This document shows positions 53,910 through 63,190 of a DNA stretch of 64,000 nucleotides, in pieces (the first letter of the stretch is position 1; the number at the start of each line of letters is the position of its first letter). The stretch is from the NCBI RefSeq assembly GCF_000526935.1, contig NZ_JAHA01000008.1, forward strand, positions 124,001 through 188,000, read 5' to 3'. The notes beneath the pieces are model-generated. The model searched no databases. It worked only from the letters and a program-made list of their open reading frames with translations, and was not told the DNA's origin. Made by a program: the position numbers and the translations under genes. The stretch is from Butyrivibrio sp. FCS014 (GTDB taxonomy: Bacteria; Bacillota; Clostridia; Lachnospirales; Lachnospiraceae).

Positions 53910-54394
53910 GGTGTGATTATCTCCCTTGTATCTTCATACTTCTTAGCCAGAATGGTGCCGTGATCCTTGTATTTCTTAAGGATGAAATGTGTTGCGGTTG
54001 AAAGCACCGTATCCAGTGTTGAGAGCTTGTTGCTGACAAATCCGGCAACCTCCTGCAGTGTCTTGCCCTCTAGAATTACCATGAGGTCAAAGCCGCCGCT
54101 CATAAGATATACGCTGGTAACCTCAGGATACTTGTAGATCCTCTCTGCTATGCTGTCAAAGCCAAGGCCTCTCTGAGGAGTAACCTTCACCTCAATAAGT
54201 GCGTTAACCTTCTCTATATCGGTCTTGGACCAGTCGATCATGGTATGGTAACCGCAGATTATTCCCTCTTCCTCCATGGCCTTAAGCTCATTGGCCACAA
54301 CTATCTCTTCCGCCCCGAGAAGGACGCTGAGTTCATGAACGTCAATGCGGCTGTTCTTCTCAATGATATTAAGTATCTCTTGTCTTGTGCTCAT
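53906..54394 (-). CDS. Lrp/AsnC-family regulator
   Basis: 162 residues: a helix-turn-helix (residues 5-55, RIDVHELSVLLGAEEIVVANELKAMEEEGII) and an alpha-beta effector domain (65-145; VNALIEVKVTPQRGLGFDSIAERI ... GGFDLMVILEGKTLQEVAGFV). It should sense an amino acid. Overlap with the aminotransferase start indicates that it controls that gene, and probably itself. Confidence 0.92.
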   Translation of the reverse strand: MSTRQEILNIIEKNSRIDVHELSVLLGAEEIVVANELKAMEEEGIICGYHTMIDWSKTDIEKVNALIEVKVTPQRGLGFDSIAERIYKYPEVTSVYLMSGGFDLMVILEGKTLQEVAGFVSNKLSTLDTVLSTATHFILKKYKDHGTILAKKYEDTREIITP

Positions 54395-54465
54395 ACAGGT
54401 TCTCCCCTTCTATCTATCGCTTTACTTCGACATATTATATCTATGATATCACAATATTGCACCGG

Positions 54466-55446
54466 TTACCCGAGAATTCTCAGCACCTCGTCTGCCTGGG
54501 GCCTCTCCAGGAATCTGCTCTCATCGCCGTTTATGATGAGTCTGTCATTTCCCTTTTGGAACCGGCCTATGACTCCGGCATGAATTCCATCCTTCGCAAG
54601 AGTCTGCACAAACGCCTCGCCGTCTTTTGCAGCGCACATAAGAGCTCCGGAGGACAAAAGAAAATACGGGTTAACCTCAAAAAACTCGCAGACCTCGATA
54701 GTCTGCTGCTTTATCGGGATGCTCTTTAAATCTACCTGCATCCCGCATCCCGCTCGTTCAGCCATCTCCCACAAAGCAGCAAATATACCGCCAAAGGAGC
54801 AGTCGTGGATAGCTTCGGCTCCGGCCTCAATGGCCGCCCGTGATGCCTCTTTTACACTGACAAGGCTCCTGAAATTCTCCGCCTCCTCAACAAAAGGCAC
54901 CGGATACCTCGTCGAAAGTTCGCCCTTTCTCTCCCGGGCCAGCATGGCGCTACCCTCAAGGGCAATGTGACCGGTCACCACAAGATCCGCTCCGGCAGAA
55001 GCCTTTTTATCAAACAGGGATACGCCTTCTGCCATGTGGCCAACAGCTGTGGCGGTGACAACGGCTCTTTTCACTGCGGTAGTAACCTCTGTGTGGCCGC
55101 CGGCGTAAACCGTCCCGGAAATCTTAGCACCTTCGATGGCTCCCTTTACAATCTCCTTAAGGAATGGCTCCTCCGCATCCTCCGGAAGAAGTATGGCCAC
55201 CGTAACATGGTCAATTTCTATTCCCTGGGAAAAAAGTCCGTTGCAGGCATTTACAACACTGTAGTAGCCAAGGTCTGCCCCGCCAAGGCTCAGCGCCAGG
55301 GGCGAAGTTGCCGAAAAGACCTTTTCTTTTTCAGAAAAAGCGCAGTCTGACCCTACAGCTGCGCTTTTAACATTCTTAAATTCAGTTTTTATCTGCTTAA
55401 GCACGGAGCGCTTAAGAGCGTTCTCCGTAATCTTGCCGATTCTCAT
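54466..55446 (-). CDS. AIR synthase-related (PurM/HypE-like) protein
   Basis: 326 residues with the two-domain ATP-binding fold of PurM, HypE and ThiL: a glycine-rich segment LALSLGGADLGYYSVVNACN, then VYAGGHTEVTTA and HDCSFGGIFAALWEMAERAGCG, and a C-terminal SSGALMCAAKDGEAF. No hydrogenase or purine genes are nearby, so the substrate is unknown. The ATG at 55446 has GGAG at 5 nt; it follows vanW by 20 bp. HypE is the closest comparison, but a HypE-type C-terminal cysteine is absent: the protein ends LRILG. Confidence 0.78.
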   Translation of the reverse strand: MRIGKITENALKRSVLKQIKTEFKNVKSAAVGSDCAFSEKEKVFSATSPLALSLGGADLGYYSVVNACNGLFSQGIEIDHVTVAILLPEDAEEPFLKEIVKGAIEGAKISGTVYAGGHTEVTTAVKRAVVTATAVGHMAEGVSLFDKKASAGADLVVTGHIALEGSAMLARERKGELSTRYPVPFVEEAENFRSLVSVKEASRAAIEAGAEAIHDCSFGGIFAALWEMAERAGCGMQVDLKSIPIKQQTIEVCEFFEVNPYFLLSSGALMCAAKDGEAFVQTLAKDGIHAGVIGRFQKGNDRLIINGDESRFLERPQADEVLRILG

Positions 55447-55466
55447 AGGCACTCCATATTCCGGCA

Positions 55467-57047
55467 TCAGCCTGTGGTTATGGCCTCCGCATCGCCGCCC
55501 TCCTGGGGAGGTGCCGGCTGCTGTTGCTGCATGAGCTGGGCGTTGGCTGCATTAACCGCATCATTCACCGCCTGTCCGGCCGCTTCGGCACCCTCGGTAC
55601 CCGCTGCAGCTCTGGCTGCTCCAAGAGCTCCGGCCACTGACTTAACGGTCGCCACATCCCCTGTAGCAATGGCAGTCTGAAGCTGTGCCATAGCTGTAGG
55701 ATCCGCTCCTGCCGTTCCCACGGTAACAATCTTGGGAACCATCTTGTAAGTACTGCTGTTGACCTGCTCAGTGGTGCTCTGACCGTTCTCAGTCACAGTC
55801 TTCCAAAGCTGTGCCTTGTATCCAAGGTGCGCGGACTGAACACCCACGTATCCGATCCCCTGTGAAGGGTCTGTAACGAACTGATCTGCAGAAGCAGGTG
55901 TGGTCTCAAGTACCTTGCTCTCAAAGGAGATCTTTCTGCCTGCCGGTCTTGTCTCTACGCCATAAACAGTAAAGGTGATGTGCTTGTCGGAGGTGGTGTA
56001 GCCCTCGATATATATAGGTGATTCAAGGTTATTTACAAACTTGAAGTTCTTGCCGCCGGACTCTGCGATAGCCGCATCTGCCGAGGGCTCAACATAGGTA
56101 ACGATCATTGAGTGGTTGTGCCTCTCGGTAACCTCCAGCTCTGCAAGAAGAACTGCGTTATAGAGGGTTGTGGAAACCTGACAGATACCGCCGCCGACGC
56201 TCTCAACAACCAGACCGTTAAGATAGGATCCCGCCGGAAAATATCCGTTGGCCTCTGTGAAAGGAGTGATGGTATCAAGAACTGAGAACTCCTCTCCGGG
56301 ATAAATGGTAGCTCCGTTGATAAGGGAGCAGCCGTTGGCCACATTTGCACTTCTGGCCGCACCCGAAGACTTGTAGCTGGTGGTATAGGTGCCAAGGACA
56401 TCCCTTACCTTTGAAAGCTCCTCAGCGCTTCCCTTAGGCGGGTCAGCCTTCACCGACAGATCAACGATATTGTCTCCGCCTCCCAGGCCCTCGCTCAAAT
56501 AGCTCTTAATGATATTCACCGACTGAGCCTGATCCACAAGATATCCTGTCTGGCCCTCAGTAACCTGAAATCCGTCGGCAGTCTTTGTAAGCTTGCAGTT
56601 TATTGTTTCCTGGTCAAAAGAGTCAGCACATTTCGCCACGTATCCGGCAATGGCCTCCTCATCATATCCGTACACCAGATCAAAGGTGTGATTGTTGCGC
56701 TCAAGATCCTTGAGTTCCTTGTATCTCTTGATGATGTTTCCCTCATGGCCGAGAGCATATGCCTCTTCAACCACTCCGGTGTTGCTCCAGTAAAGGCCAA
56801 GATCAAGACCTGTTATCTCCATCTGCTTGTCAGGTCCTGCCGACAGCACAATGGTCTGTTGCTCAATCTCATTGACATAAGCAGTAACCGCATCTTCCGC
56901 TTCAGTCACTCCCATGCCGGAAACGTCTACAGGGCCAATGAAAACGCCCTTGGCAATCTGTCTTGAATCCGATGCCATAACCTTTGTTCCCGGGGCAATA
57001 ACCGCCATGGAAAGGACCAGCATCAGTCCCACAAAAAATTTTTTCAT
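55467..57047 (-). CDS. Secreted VanW-family protein
   Basis: 526 residues. A signal peptide (1-26) is followed by two PG_binding_4-type repeats (about 30-200; GVFIGPVDVSGMGVTEAEDAV) and the VanW domain (about 215-400) with GGGICQVSTTLYNAVLLAELEVTERHNHS-type core: GGGICQVSTTLYN is the signature. The last 70 residues are Ala/Gln/Pro-rich and low in complexity. The cell-wall role of VanW is not settled; it is accessory in vancomycin clusters, but here no van genes accompany it, so it is probably an envelope housekeeping protein. Confidence 0.88.
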   Translation of the reverse strand: MKKFFVGLMLVLSMAVIAPGTKVMASDSRQIAKGVFIGPVDVSGMGVTEAEDAVTAYVNEIEQQTIVLSAGPDKQMEITGLDLGLYWSNTGVVEEAYALGHEGNIIKRYKELKDLERNNHTFDLVYGYDEEAIAGYVAKCADSFDQETINCKLTKTADGFQVTEGQTGYLVDQAQSVNIIKSYLSEGLGGGDNIVDLSVKADPPKGSAEELSKVRDVLGTYTTSYKSSGAARSANVANGCSLINGATIYPGEEFSVLDTITPFTEANGYFPAGSYLNGLVVESVGGGICQVSTTLYNAVLLAELEVTERHNHSMIVTYVEPSADAAIAESGGKNFKFVNNLESPIYIEGYTTSDKHITFTVYGVETRPAGRKISFESKVLETTPASADQFVTDPSQGIGYVGVQSAHLGYKAQLWKTVTENGQSTTEQVNSSTYKMVPKIVTVGTAGADPTAMAQLQTAIATGDVATVKSVAGALGAARAAAGTEGAEAAGQAVNDAVNAANAQLMQQQQPAPPQEGGDAEAITTG

Positions 57048-57108
57048 AATGCTTCCTCTGTGCTATTATGTAAATAATAATCCACGATTTTCTGAAAGGA
57101 TATTATAG

Positions 57109-57747
57109 ATGATATTCCCCTTTTTAGCAACCTTCATACTGATAGCCGTTCTGTTCAACATCAGCAGTCGCCGGGTCTCCAGGAAGACCGAAGAAAGGGA
57201 GGAGAACTTCTGGAAAAAAGAGCTTGAGGCCAACAATGTCAGAAAGAAAAGCCTCGACACTCTTGAGTATATTCACATCCCCATCGACCTTTTACCCTTC
57301 GAAACCGCAGAAGATGACGAGTACCTTCAGACCTGTGAAAATGAGGTTCTCGCCCTCAAGGACGAGAAGATCGTAAATCTCACCGGAATCTCCAACACCG
57401 ACCTCAAACTGGAGTACGGAACCGCCAATATCACGGCTCTTTCCCAGTATGATCAGAACTACACCGTCCTGGTGTGCGGGCTTCAAAAATGGGGCCAGGC
57501 ACTTTACGACAGGGGCCGCTACGAAGATGCAGAAAAGGTCCTTGAGTTTGCTGCCAAAACCCGCTCCGACATAACCGCCACTTACAGGACACTGGCAGAT
57601 CTTTACAGAACAAAGCTGGGTTACAGTGAAGACGAGATCAAAAAGAAGATCGACGGTCTCATCCCCATTGCAAAGAATTTAAATGCTCTGAGTAAATCGT
57701 CTATTCTCAAGATCTTAGAGCCTGAGCCAAAAGAAGAAACCCCGTGA
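57109..57747 (+). CDS. Membrane-anchored protein with TPR-like helices, function unknown
   Basis: 212 residues. Residues 1-18 form a membrane helix, then a charged helical segment to about 60. Residues 85-190 contain helix pairs like a TPR (WGQALYDRGRYEDAEKVLEF, TYRTLADLYRTKLGYSEDEI). I do not recognise the family. It is divergent from vanW across 61 bp and is followed by a strong terminator, so it is monocistronic. AAAGGA precedes the ATG. Confidence 0.75.
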   Translation: MIFPFLATFILIAVLFNISSRRVSRKTEEREENFWKKELEANNVRKKSLDTLEYIHIPIDLLPFETAEDDEYLQTCENEVLALKDEKIVNLTGISNTDLKLEYGTANITALSQYDQNYTVLVCGLQKWGQALYDRGRYEDAEKVLEFAAKTRSDITATYRTLADLYRTKLGYSEDEIKKKIDGLIPIAKNLNALSKSSILKILEPEPKEETP

Positions 57748-57754
57748 ATATCAC

Positions 57755-57785
57755 AAGCCGGAAAGCAGATGCTTTCCGGCTTTTT
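57755..57785 (+). terminator. Rho-independent terminator after the TPR-like gene
   Basis: AGCCGGAAAGC (57756-57766) pairs perfectly with 57771-57781 around AGAT, followed by TTTTT. It lies between two convergent genes and may also serve galT from the other side, though no T-run follows on that strand. Confidence 0.88.
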
Positions 57786-57788
57786 ACG

Positions 57789-59315
57789 TCAAAGTGTCGC
57801 AACGAATCTGTCGAAGGCTGCCTGTCCCTCAGGGGTGCGCTTATAAACACCTGCATCCTCAAGAACATGCATGAATACTTCTCCGATCTCATTCTGAACT
57901 ATCTCGTCGATATTGTCCTTTGTAATACTGTCATACTTCTTGCTGAAGGCATCAACCCAGTCTGCGTGTTTCTCAAGAACCTCGTCGGCCCTTAAATCCC
58001 TGCCTGCAAGAATGGCATCCTTAAGCTGTGCCATCTCATCCTTAAGTCTTGCGGGAAGAACAGCAAGTCCCATAACCTCGATAAGGCCGATGTTCTCCTT
58101 CTTGATGTGATGAAGCTCTGCGTGGGGGTGATATACCCCGAGAGGGTGCTCATCGGTAGTGATATTGTTTCGAAGAACCAGATCCAGCTCGTAGTTGTCT
58201 CCCCGCTTTCTTGCAATGGGAGTTATGGTGTTATGAGGTGTTCCGTCAGTTTCTGCAAAGATGAAAGCAGCTTCGTCGGTGTAGCCTCTCCACTTCTCAA
58301 GGATAACATCAGCAAGGGCAATGATCCTGTCATAATCTGGAGCTGAGAGCCTTATTACGGACATGGGCCACTTAACAATGCCGCTTTCAACGTCCTCAAA
58401 GCCCTTTACTGTAAAGGTTCTCTCCACGGGAGCCTTGGCCATGGCAAAGGTGTAGTGTCCGCCCTGGAAATGATCATGACTTAAGATTGAGCCGCCAACA
58501 ATGGGAAGGTCTGCGTTGGATCCCACAAAGTAGTGGGGGAACTGCTTTACAAAATCAAAGAGCTTGCAGAAGGTTCCGTGCTCAATCTTCATGGGAATGT
58601 GCCTGGAGTTGAAAACGATGCAGTGCTCATTGTAATAAACATAGGGTGAATACTGGAATCCCCACTTGGAATCCTGAATGGTAACAGGGATGATCCTGTG
58701 GTTCTCCCTTGCGGGATGGTCAACTCTTCCGGAGTATCCTTCATTCTCCCAGCAAAGCTGGCACTTGGGGTATCCGCTCTGCTTTGCATTTCTTGCGGCT
58801 GCGATAGCCTTAGGATCCTTCTCAGGCTTTGATAAGTTGATGGTGATATCAAGATCGCCATACTCTGTGGGAGCGATCCACTTCATATCCTTGGCAATCC
58901 TGTAACGCCTGATATAATCTGTATTCTTGGAGAAATTATAATAAAAGTCCGTGGCTGTTTCAGGGCTCTTTGCATACTCTTCGTTAAATCTTCCGATGAT
59001 CTCACTCGGTCTTGCCACCATGGTTCCCATCAGCTTTGTATCAAAAAGATCTCTGTACACCACGCTGTCGTTCTCAATAAGACCGTTTGCAGCGGCGTAG
59101 TCATCAAGTTCTTTTAAAACAGACTCCAGGTAAGATGACAGCTCTTTTTCCTCTGTGGGAACTTCTTCTGCCAGCTTCTCGATGTCTACGGCTTCATACT
59201 CGGCTGCATCCAGGCCAAGCTGAATGAGAAGAGAGTTTACTGTGTAGATGATGTCCTCTTTCTCAATAAGGCCGGTACTAAGGCCATAGGCCACAAGTTT
59301 GTTGATTGCATTCAT
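57789..59315 (-). CDS. galT: UDP-glucose-hexose-1-phosphate uridylyltransferase, Firmicute type
   Basis: 508 residues, the longer GalT2 type of Firmicutes. PKCQLCWENEGY gives the metal cysteines, and GGSILSHDHFQGGHY contains the catalytic histidine region; HPLGVYHPHAELHHIKKENIGLIEVMG lies further on. It exchanges galactose-1-phosphate with UDP-glucose. The ATG at 59315 shares its A with the galK stop codon and has GGAGG at 7 nt; a longer upstream frame inside galK is not supported. Confidence 0.93.
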   Translation of the reverse strand: MNAINKLVAYGLSTGLIEKEDIIYTVNSLLIQLGLDAAEYEAVDIEKLAEEVPTEEKELSSYLESVLKELDDYAAANGLIENDSVVYRDLFDTKLMGTMVARPSEIIGRFNEEYAKSPETATDFYYNFSKNTDYIRRYRIAKDMKWIAPTEYGDLDITINLSKPEKDPKAIAAARNAKQSGYPKCQLCWENEGYSGRVDHPARENHRIIPVTIQDSKWGFQYSPYVYYNEHCIVFNSRHIPMKIEHGTFCKLFDFVKQFPHYFVGSNADLPIVGGSILSHDHFQGGHYTFAMAKAPVERTFTVKGFEDVESGIVKWPMSVIRLSAPDYDRIIALADVILEKWRGYTDEAAFIFAETDGTPHNTITPIARKRGDNYELDLVLRNNITTDEHPLGVYHPHAELHHIKKENIGLIEVMGLAVLPARLKDEMAQLKDAILAGRDLRADEVLEKHADWVDAFSKKYDSITKDNIDEIVQNEIGEVFMHVLEDAGVYKRTPEGQAAFDRFVATL

Positions 59316-60493
59316 TAGATCACCTCCGGGCCGCCACCGATCTCTACTGTATAGAATGTGGCGTCGTAACCGATTTTCTTTTTGTAGTTCTCTCCAACAG
59401 TCTTCTTGAAGTTCTCGATAGCCTCGTCCTTTACGATGGAAACCGTGCATCCGCCGAATCCGCCGCCGGTCATTCTTGAGCCGATGACACCGGGGATCTT
59501 CCAGGCTTCCTCAGCCAGAGTATCCAGCTCAATGCCTGTAACATCATAGTCATCCCTCAGGGACTCGTGGGACTGTCTCATTAGCTTACCGAAGTGCTCA
59601 AGGTCGCCGTCCTTAAGTGCCTTAACCGCCTCGATGGTCCTCTGGTTCTCGTAAACGGCGTGTTTAGCCTTTCTCTGCATGTCGGGATCTGTGAGCTGAT
59701 CCTTGATCTTCTCGAACTCCTCGATGGACAGGTCTCCAAGGCCCTTGATATCAGTGGTCTTCTGTAGTATTGCAAGCGCTGCCTCGCACATGCTGCGTCT
59801 TGCATTGTACTGGGAATCCGTGAGCTTATGCTTCTTGTTGGTATTTGCAATTATGATCTTGGCACCCTCGAGCTTAATAGGTGCATATTCAAAAGAAAGA
59901 TCGGCAGTATCCAGGAAAATGGCATTGTTCTCCTTGCCCATGGCAACAGCGAACTGATCCATAATGCCGCAGTTGCAGCCGTTGAAGTTGTTCTCGGAAT
60001 ACTGTCCGATAAGTGCAAGGTTCTTATTGTCGGTATCAAATCCGTAAAGATCCCTCAATATAAAGCCTGTGAGCACCTCCAGGGATGCCGAGGATGAAAG
60101 GCCTGAACCGTTGGGGATATTGCCGTAGATCACCATATCAAAGCCCTTATCCAGCTTCATGCCTCTCTTTTCAAAGGCCCATACAACTCCCTTGGGGTAG
60201 TTGGTCCAACCAGCCTTGTCGCTGGGCTTTAAGTCATCCAGTGAACTCTCGATGACTCCCACTCTGTTCTGGTTAACGGAATAGAAACGAAGCTTGTTGT
60301 CGTCTCTTTTGGCTGCTGCGCCGTAAGTTCCGATGGTAAGGGCACAGGGGAAAACGTGTCCTCCGTTATAGTCTGTATGTTCACCTATAAGATTTACTCT
60401 TCCCGGTGCAAAATAGGCTTTTACATCATCTCTTTTTCCAAATGCCTTTTCGAAGTTCTCTAAAACCGCCTTCTTCATCTCCTGATCGATCAT
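59315..60493 (-). CDS. galK: Galactokinase
   Basis: 392 residues of the GHMP family. GRVNLIGEHTDYNGGHVFP (29-47) is the galactokinase signature, IPNGSGLSSSASLEV the ATP loop, and MTGGGFGGCTVSIV the third GHMP motif. It phosphorylates galactose for GalT in the Leloir pathway. The stop codon overlaps the galT start by one base. TTAGGAGGG precedes its ATG. No epimerase gene (galE) is in the window. An upstream promoter must overlap the telA terminator region; none was clear. Confidence 0.95.
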   Translation of the reverse strand: MIDQEMKKAVLENFEKAFGKRDDVKAYFAPGRVNLIGEHTDYNGGHVFPCALTIGTYGAAAKRDDNKLRFYSVNQNRVGVIESSLDDLKPSDKAGWTNYPKGVVWAFEKRGMKLDKGFDMVIYGNIPNGSGLSSSASLEVLTGFILRDLYGFDTDNKNLALIGQYSENNFNGCNCGIMDQFAVAMGKENNAIFLDTADLSFEYAPIKLEGAKIIIANTNKKHKLTDSQYNARRSMCEAALAILQKTTDIKGLGDLSIEEFEKIKDQLTDPDMQRKAKHAVYENQRTIEAVKALKDGDLEHFGKLMRQSHESLRDDYDVTGIELDTLAEEAWKIPGVIGSRMTGGGFGGCTVSIVKDEAIENFKKTVGENYKKKIGYDATFYTVEIGGGPEVI

Positions 60494-60547
60494 ATAACCC
60501 TCCTAAATAAAAAACGAAACGTGTTATCTTGTGTATTAATCATAATA

Positions 60548-60576
60548 AAAGAGGCATGGATTTTCCATGCCTCTTT
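60548..60576 (-). terminator. Rho-independent terminator of the xpaC-telA operon
   Basis: AAAGAGGCATGGA (60548-60560) pairs perfectly with 60564-60576 across a 3-nt loop; on the minus strand TATTATG follows the CTCTTT end. It lies 38 bp past the telA stop and just before galK. Confidence 0.82.
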
Positions 60577-60614
60577 GTTTATATAACCTGTCAAAATGTT
60601 AAATCATTCCGAAA

Positions 60615-61775
60615 TCAGTTCTTAGCTGCCTCAATGAGCTTATCCCTGAGCTGGGTCTCGATCTGAGCAAGTTCAGCCTCTGCCTCGCGGCGCTTCTGCT
60701 TACCTTCTGTCTGGATCTTAAGAACCTCGTCAAGAGTCGTGATAAGGGACTCGTTGGTGTGCTTCAGGGTCTCGATATCAACAATTCCTCTCTCAGCCTC
60801 TTTCGCACTCTCGATGGTTGCAACCTTAAGAGCATCGGCGTTCTTGCGAAGGAGCTTGTTGGTCATATCATTGACCTCACGCTCAGCCTTTGCAGCCTGT
60901 GTAGCGTGCTCAATGCCCATTGCGATAACCATCTGGTTCTTCCACAGAGGAATGGTGTTAACGATGGTTGACTGGATCTTCTCAGCCATTACTGTATCAG
61001 AGCTCTGTACCATACGGATCTGAGGACCTGTCTGCATTGCGATGGTCCTTGTAAGCTCAAGGTCATAGATCTTCTTCTCAAATCTGTCGCACTTGTTGGC
61101 AAAGTCCTTGGCTGCCTCTGCATCCTCGGGAAGTCCTGAAGCCTCGGCCTTTTTCTGAAGCTCTACCAGCGTTGTTGCGCGCTCCTCTTCAAGTCTTTTC
61201 TTGCCGGCAAGGATGTACATTGTCAGCTCCTTGAAATAGTTAAGGTTCAGCTCGTACATCTTGTCCAGAAGCTCAACGTCCTTAAGGAGAGTAACCTGGT
61301 GCTTCTCAAGCTCATTGCTGATGGTCTGTACATTGGTCTCTGCCTTGCTGTACTTAACCTTAAGAGCCTCAAGTCTGTTGGCGCTCTTCTTGAAAAGAGC
61401 CTTCAGACCCTTGTCGTCCTCGTCAATCTCAAAGCTCTTGAGCTGGGTAACAAGATCAGTGATCATGTCACCAACTTCGCCCATGTCCTTGGTCCTGACA
61501 TTCTCAATGGCCTTCTCGGAGAAATCAGCCAGCTTCTTCTGAGTACCTACACCGTAGTTCATAACTCCGGCGGAGTTTGCAATATCGATCTGCTTACTGA
61601 ACTCCTCAACCTGCTTGAGCTCTTCCTCTGTAAGCTGTGCCTCCATGGCGAGATTGCCGTTGTCCTTAGCTGCTTCAGGTGCTGCCTGCGCCTGTGGCTG
61701 AGCCTGTGCTGCCTCTGTTCCAAAGCTGAGTGTAGGTGCTGCGGGTGCTGCACCGAATTCTAAATCTACTCCCAT
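60615..61775 (-). CDS. telA: TelA-family toxic anion resistance protein
   Basis: 386 residues, mostly long helices as in TelA/KlaA proteins (VQTISNELEKHQVTLLKDVELLDKMYELN; MVIAMGIEHATQAAKAEREVNDMTN). The first 45 residues are an Ala/Pro/Gln-rich leader. The ATG at 61775 follows AGGAGG by 5 nt. TelA proteins are named for tellurite resistance but more often act in envelope stress. It pairs with the upstream xpaC gene (23-bp gap), a conserved arrangement in Firmicutes. Confidence 0.9.
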   Translation of the reverse strand: MGVDLEFGAAPAAPTLSFGTEAAQAQPQAQAAPEAAKDNGNLAMEAQLTEEELKQVEEFSKQIDIANSAGVMNYGVGTQKKLADFSEKAIENVRTKDMGEVGDMITDLVTQLKSFEIDEDDKGLKALFKKSANRLEALKVKYSKAETNVQTISNELEKHQVTLLKDVELLDKMYELNLNYFKELTMYILAGKKRLEEERATTLVELQKKAEASGLPEDAEAAKDFANKCDRFEKKIYDLELTRTIAMQTGPQIRMVQSSDTVMAEKIQSTIVNTIPLWKNQMVIAMGIEHATQAAKAEREVNDMTNKLLRKNADALKVATIESAKEAERGIVDIETLKHTNESLITTLDEVLKIQTEGKQKRREAEAELAQIETQLRDKLIEAAKN

Positions 61776-61798
61776 AACGTCCTCCTGTATCATTTCTA

Positions 61799-63007
61799 TT
61801 ATTTAGGCTGTGTCTGAGTAGCCGCTGCCGCAGCTGCCGAGGCAAAACCCTGTCCCTCTTCTGTAAGTCCGTCCTGTGCCATCATAGTCTTCATAACCGA
61901 GATATCCGAAGAGATATCCCAGGCCATATCCTGGAAAAGACTGTCAAGGAGGTTCTCAAACGCTCCGTTGATGGTATCCATGGCCGCATCTATCTGTTCC
62001 TTGGTCTTTGTAATGTTATCTCCGACTTCCGGCTGCTTGTCCAGTTCCACATAGGCTCCCAGAAGCTTCTTGGTGGTCGGCAGATAATAGGTCATAAGCT
62101 TATGAAGATCGTCCGCACTGGAGGGATCTTTTTTGACCTGCATGAAGATCCTGTTCATGATCTCCTCAAGTCTGTAAAGCTTATTGGACATATCCTCCGT
62201 ATCCGGGATCATATCATTGACCTGTCTTACATAGGTGACATATTCATCACCCTCAACAAGGATATCCCTAACCTTCTGAGGATACTGGGCATATGCTGCC
62301 TGTTTGGCCTTGTCTGCCTGCCTGATGGTCTGAGCAGCTTCCTTCTCCCTGGCCTCTCTGGCGATCCTGTCATTCTCAGCGCCTTCATACATCCTGTAGG
62401 CTTCGTCGGTGATCATACAGGTGGTCTCGGTCCGGTCAAGCCTTGCCCTTGGCAGGAATCCCCGGCTGATCATATCCTTGATATCCTTAAGAACTTCCTT
62501 GTCACTCTTAAGAAGCACCTTGGCAAGATCCGATATGGAGAAGTACTGAGCCTCCTTGAGAATGTTGCCGTACTGATAATATTTATTTGCAAGTTTGTAT
62601 TTCCTGAGTCCGTTGAAAAAAGCCGCCGCACAAAGGGCTGAAATCACGCCCATCGCTATGGAGCCAGCAACCGAGCCGCTCACCAGAGCTCCCAAAAGAG
62701 CCATAATAAAGATCGCTCCAAGGGCTCCTCCGAAGAACATCTCCGGCACACCCAGATATCTGCTGACCTTCTTCTGCAAAAAAGGAATGAAAGCGGCTTT
62801 GGGTCTTCCTACCGGTCTTGCTGTTCCATTTATTGTCTGGGCCTGTCTGGCACTGGAGTAGGTGGTCCTTGGTGCCACGGAAACCGACTTGATAACCTTG
62901 GAGATATCCGCGCCAAGATGACTGTAATCGTTCTTGTCAATGGCGATGGTTACGCTGTCCAGTATCTCTTTTCCGGCCTTTATAAATTCATCTCTATCGT
63001 TAGCCAA
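61799..63007 (-). CDS. XpaC-family protein (5-bromo-4-chloroindolyl phosphate hydrolysis)
   Basis: 402 residues. Two adjacent membrane helices (about 92-130; IFIMALLGALVSGSVAGSIA) follow a cytoplasmic N-terminus, and a J-type helical C-terminal half contains LYRLEEIMNRIFMQVKKDP and YYLPTTKKLLGAYVELDKQP, typical of XpaC. Translation appears to begin at a TTG (63007) with AAGGA about 10 nt upstream. It forms an operon with telA. Its predicted -10 lies at the centre of a 23-bp palindrome, so it is probably repressible. Confidence 0.85.
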   Translation of the reverse strand: MANDRDEFIKAGKEILDSVTIAIDKNDYSHLGADISKVIKSVSVAPRTTYSSARQAQTINGTARPVGRPKAAFIPFLQKKVSRYLGVPEMFFGGALGAIFIMALLGALVSGSVAGSIAMGVISALCAAAFFNGLRKYKLANKYYQYGNILKEAQYFSISDLAKVLLKSDKEVLKDIKDMISRGFLPRARLDRTETTCMITDEAYRMYEGAENDRIAREAREKEAAQTIRQADKAKQAAYAQYPQKVRDILVEGDEYVTYVRQVNDMIPDTEDMSNKLYRLEEIMNRIFMQVKKDPSSADDLHKLMTYYLPTTKKLLGAYVELDKQPEVGDNITKTKEQIDAAMDTINGAFENLLDSLFQDMAWDISSDISVMKTMMAQDGLTEEGQGFASAAAAAATQTQPK

Positions 63008-63025
63008 TTTGATCTGTTCCTTTCA

Positions 63026-63048
63026 CATTTTGTACATTATACAAAATG
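63026..63048 (-). promoter_or_regulatory. Palindromic operator over the xpaC-telA -10
   Basis: CATTTTGTA (63026-63034) and TACAAAATG (63040-63048) are perfect inverted arms with a 5-bp spacer. On the minus strand TATAAT lies at its centre, 33-38 nt upstream of the xpaC start. A shorter palindrome (CATTTTAC/GTAAAA) lies where the -35 should be. A repressor binding here would block initiation; its identity is unknown. Confidence 0.6.
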
Positions 63049-63190
63049 CAACTTACATTTTACAGTAAAAATGGCGAAAAAACAATTATCCTAAGCCCCT
63101 AAAAACCGCGAATGATTGCACTTGAAATCCCCGTTAGCCGCATATTACAATTATTTTGTATAAAAAGAAGCGTCTTTGAGAGGTCAATTC

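Noticed and set aside
63026..63048. The xpaC palindrome as an AraR operator
   Set aside because: It shares TTGTA/TACAA half-sites with the araR site, but the spacing is 5 bp instead of 4, the flanks differ, and the genes have no link to arabinose.
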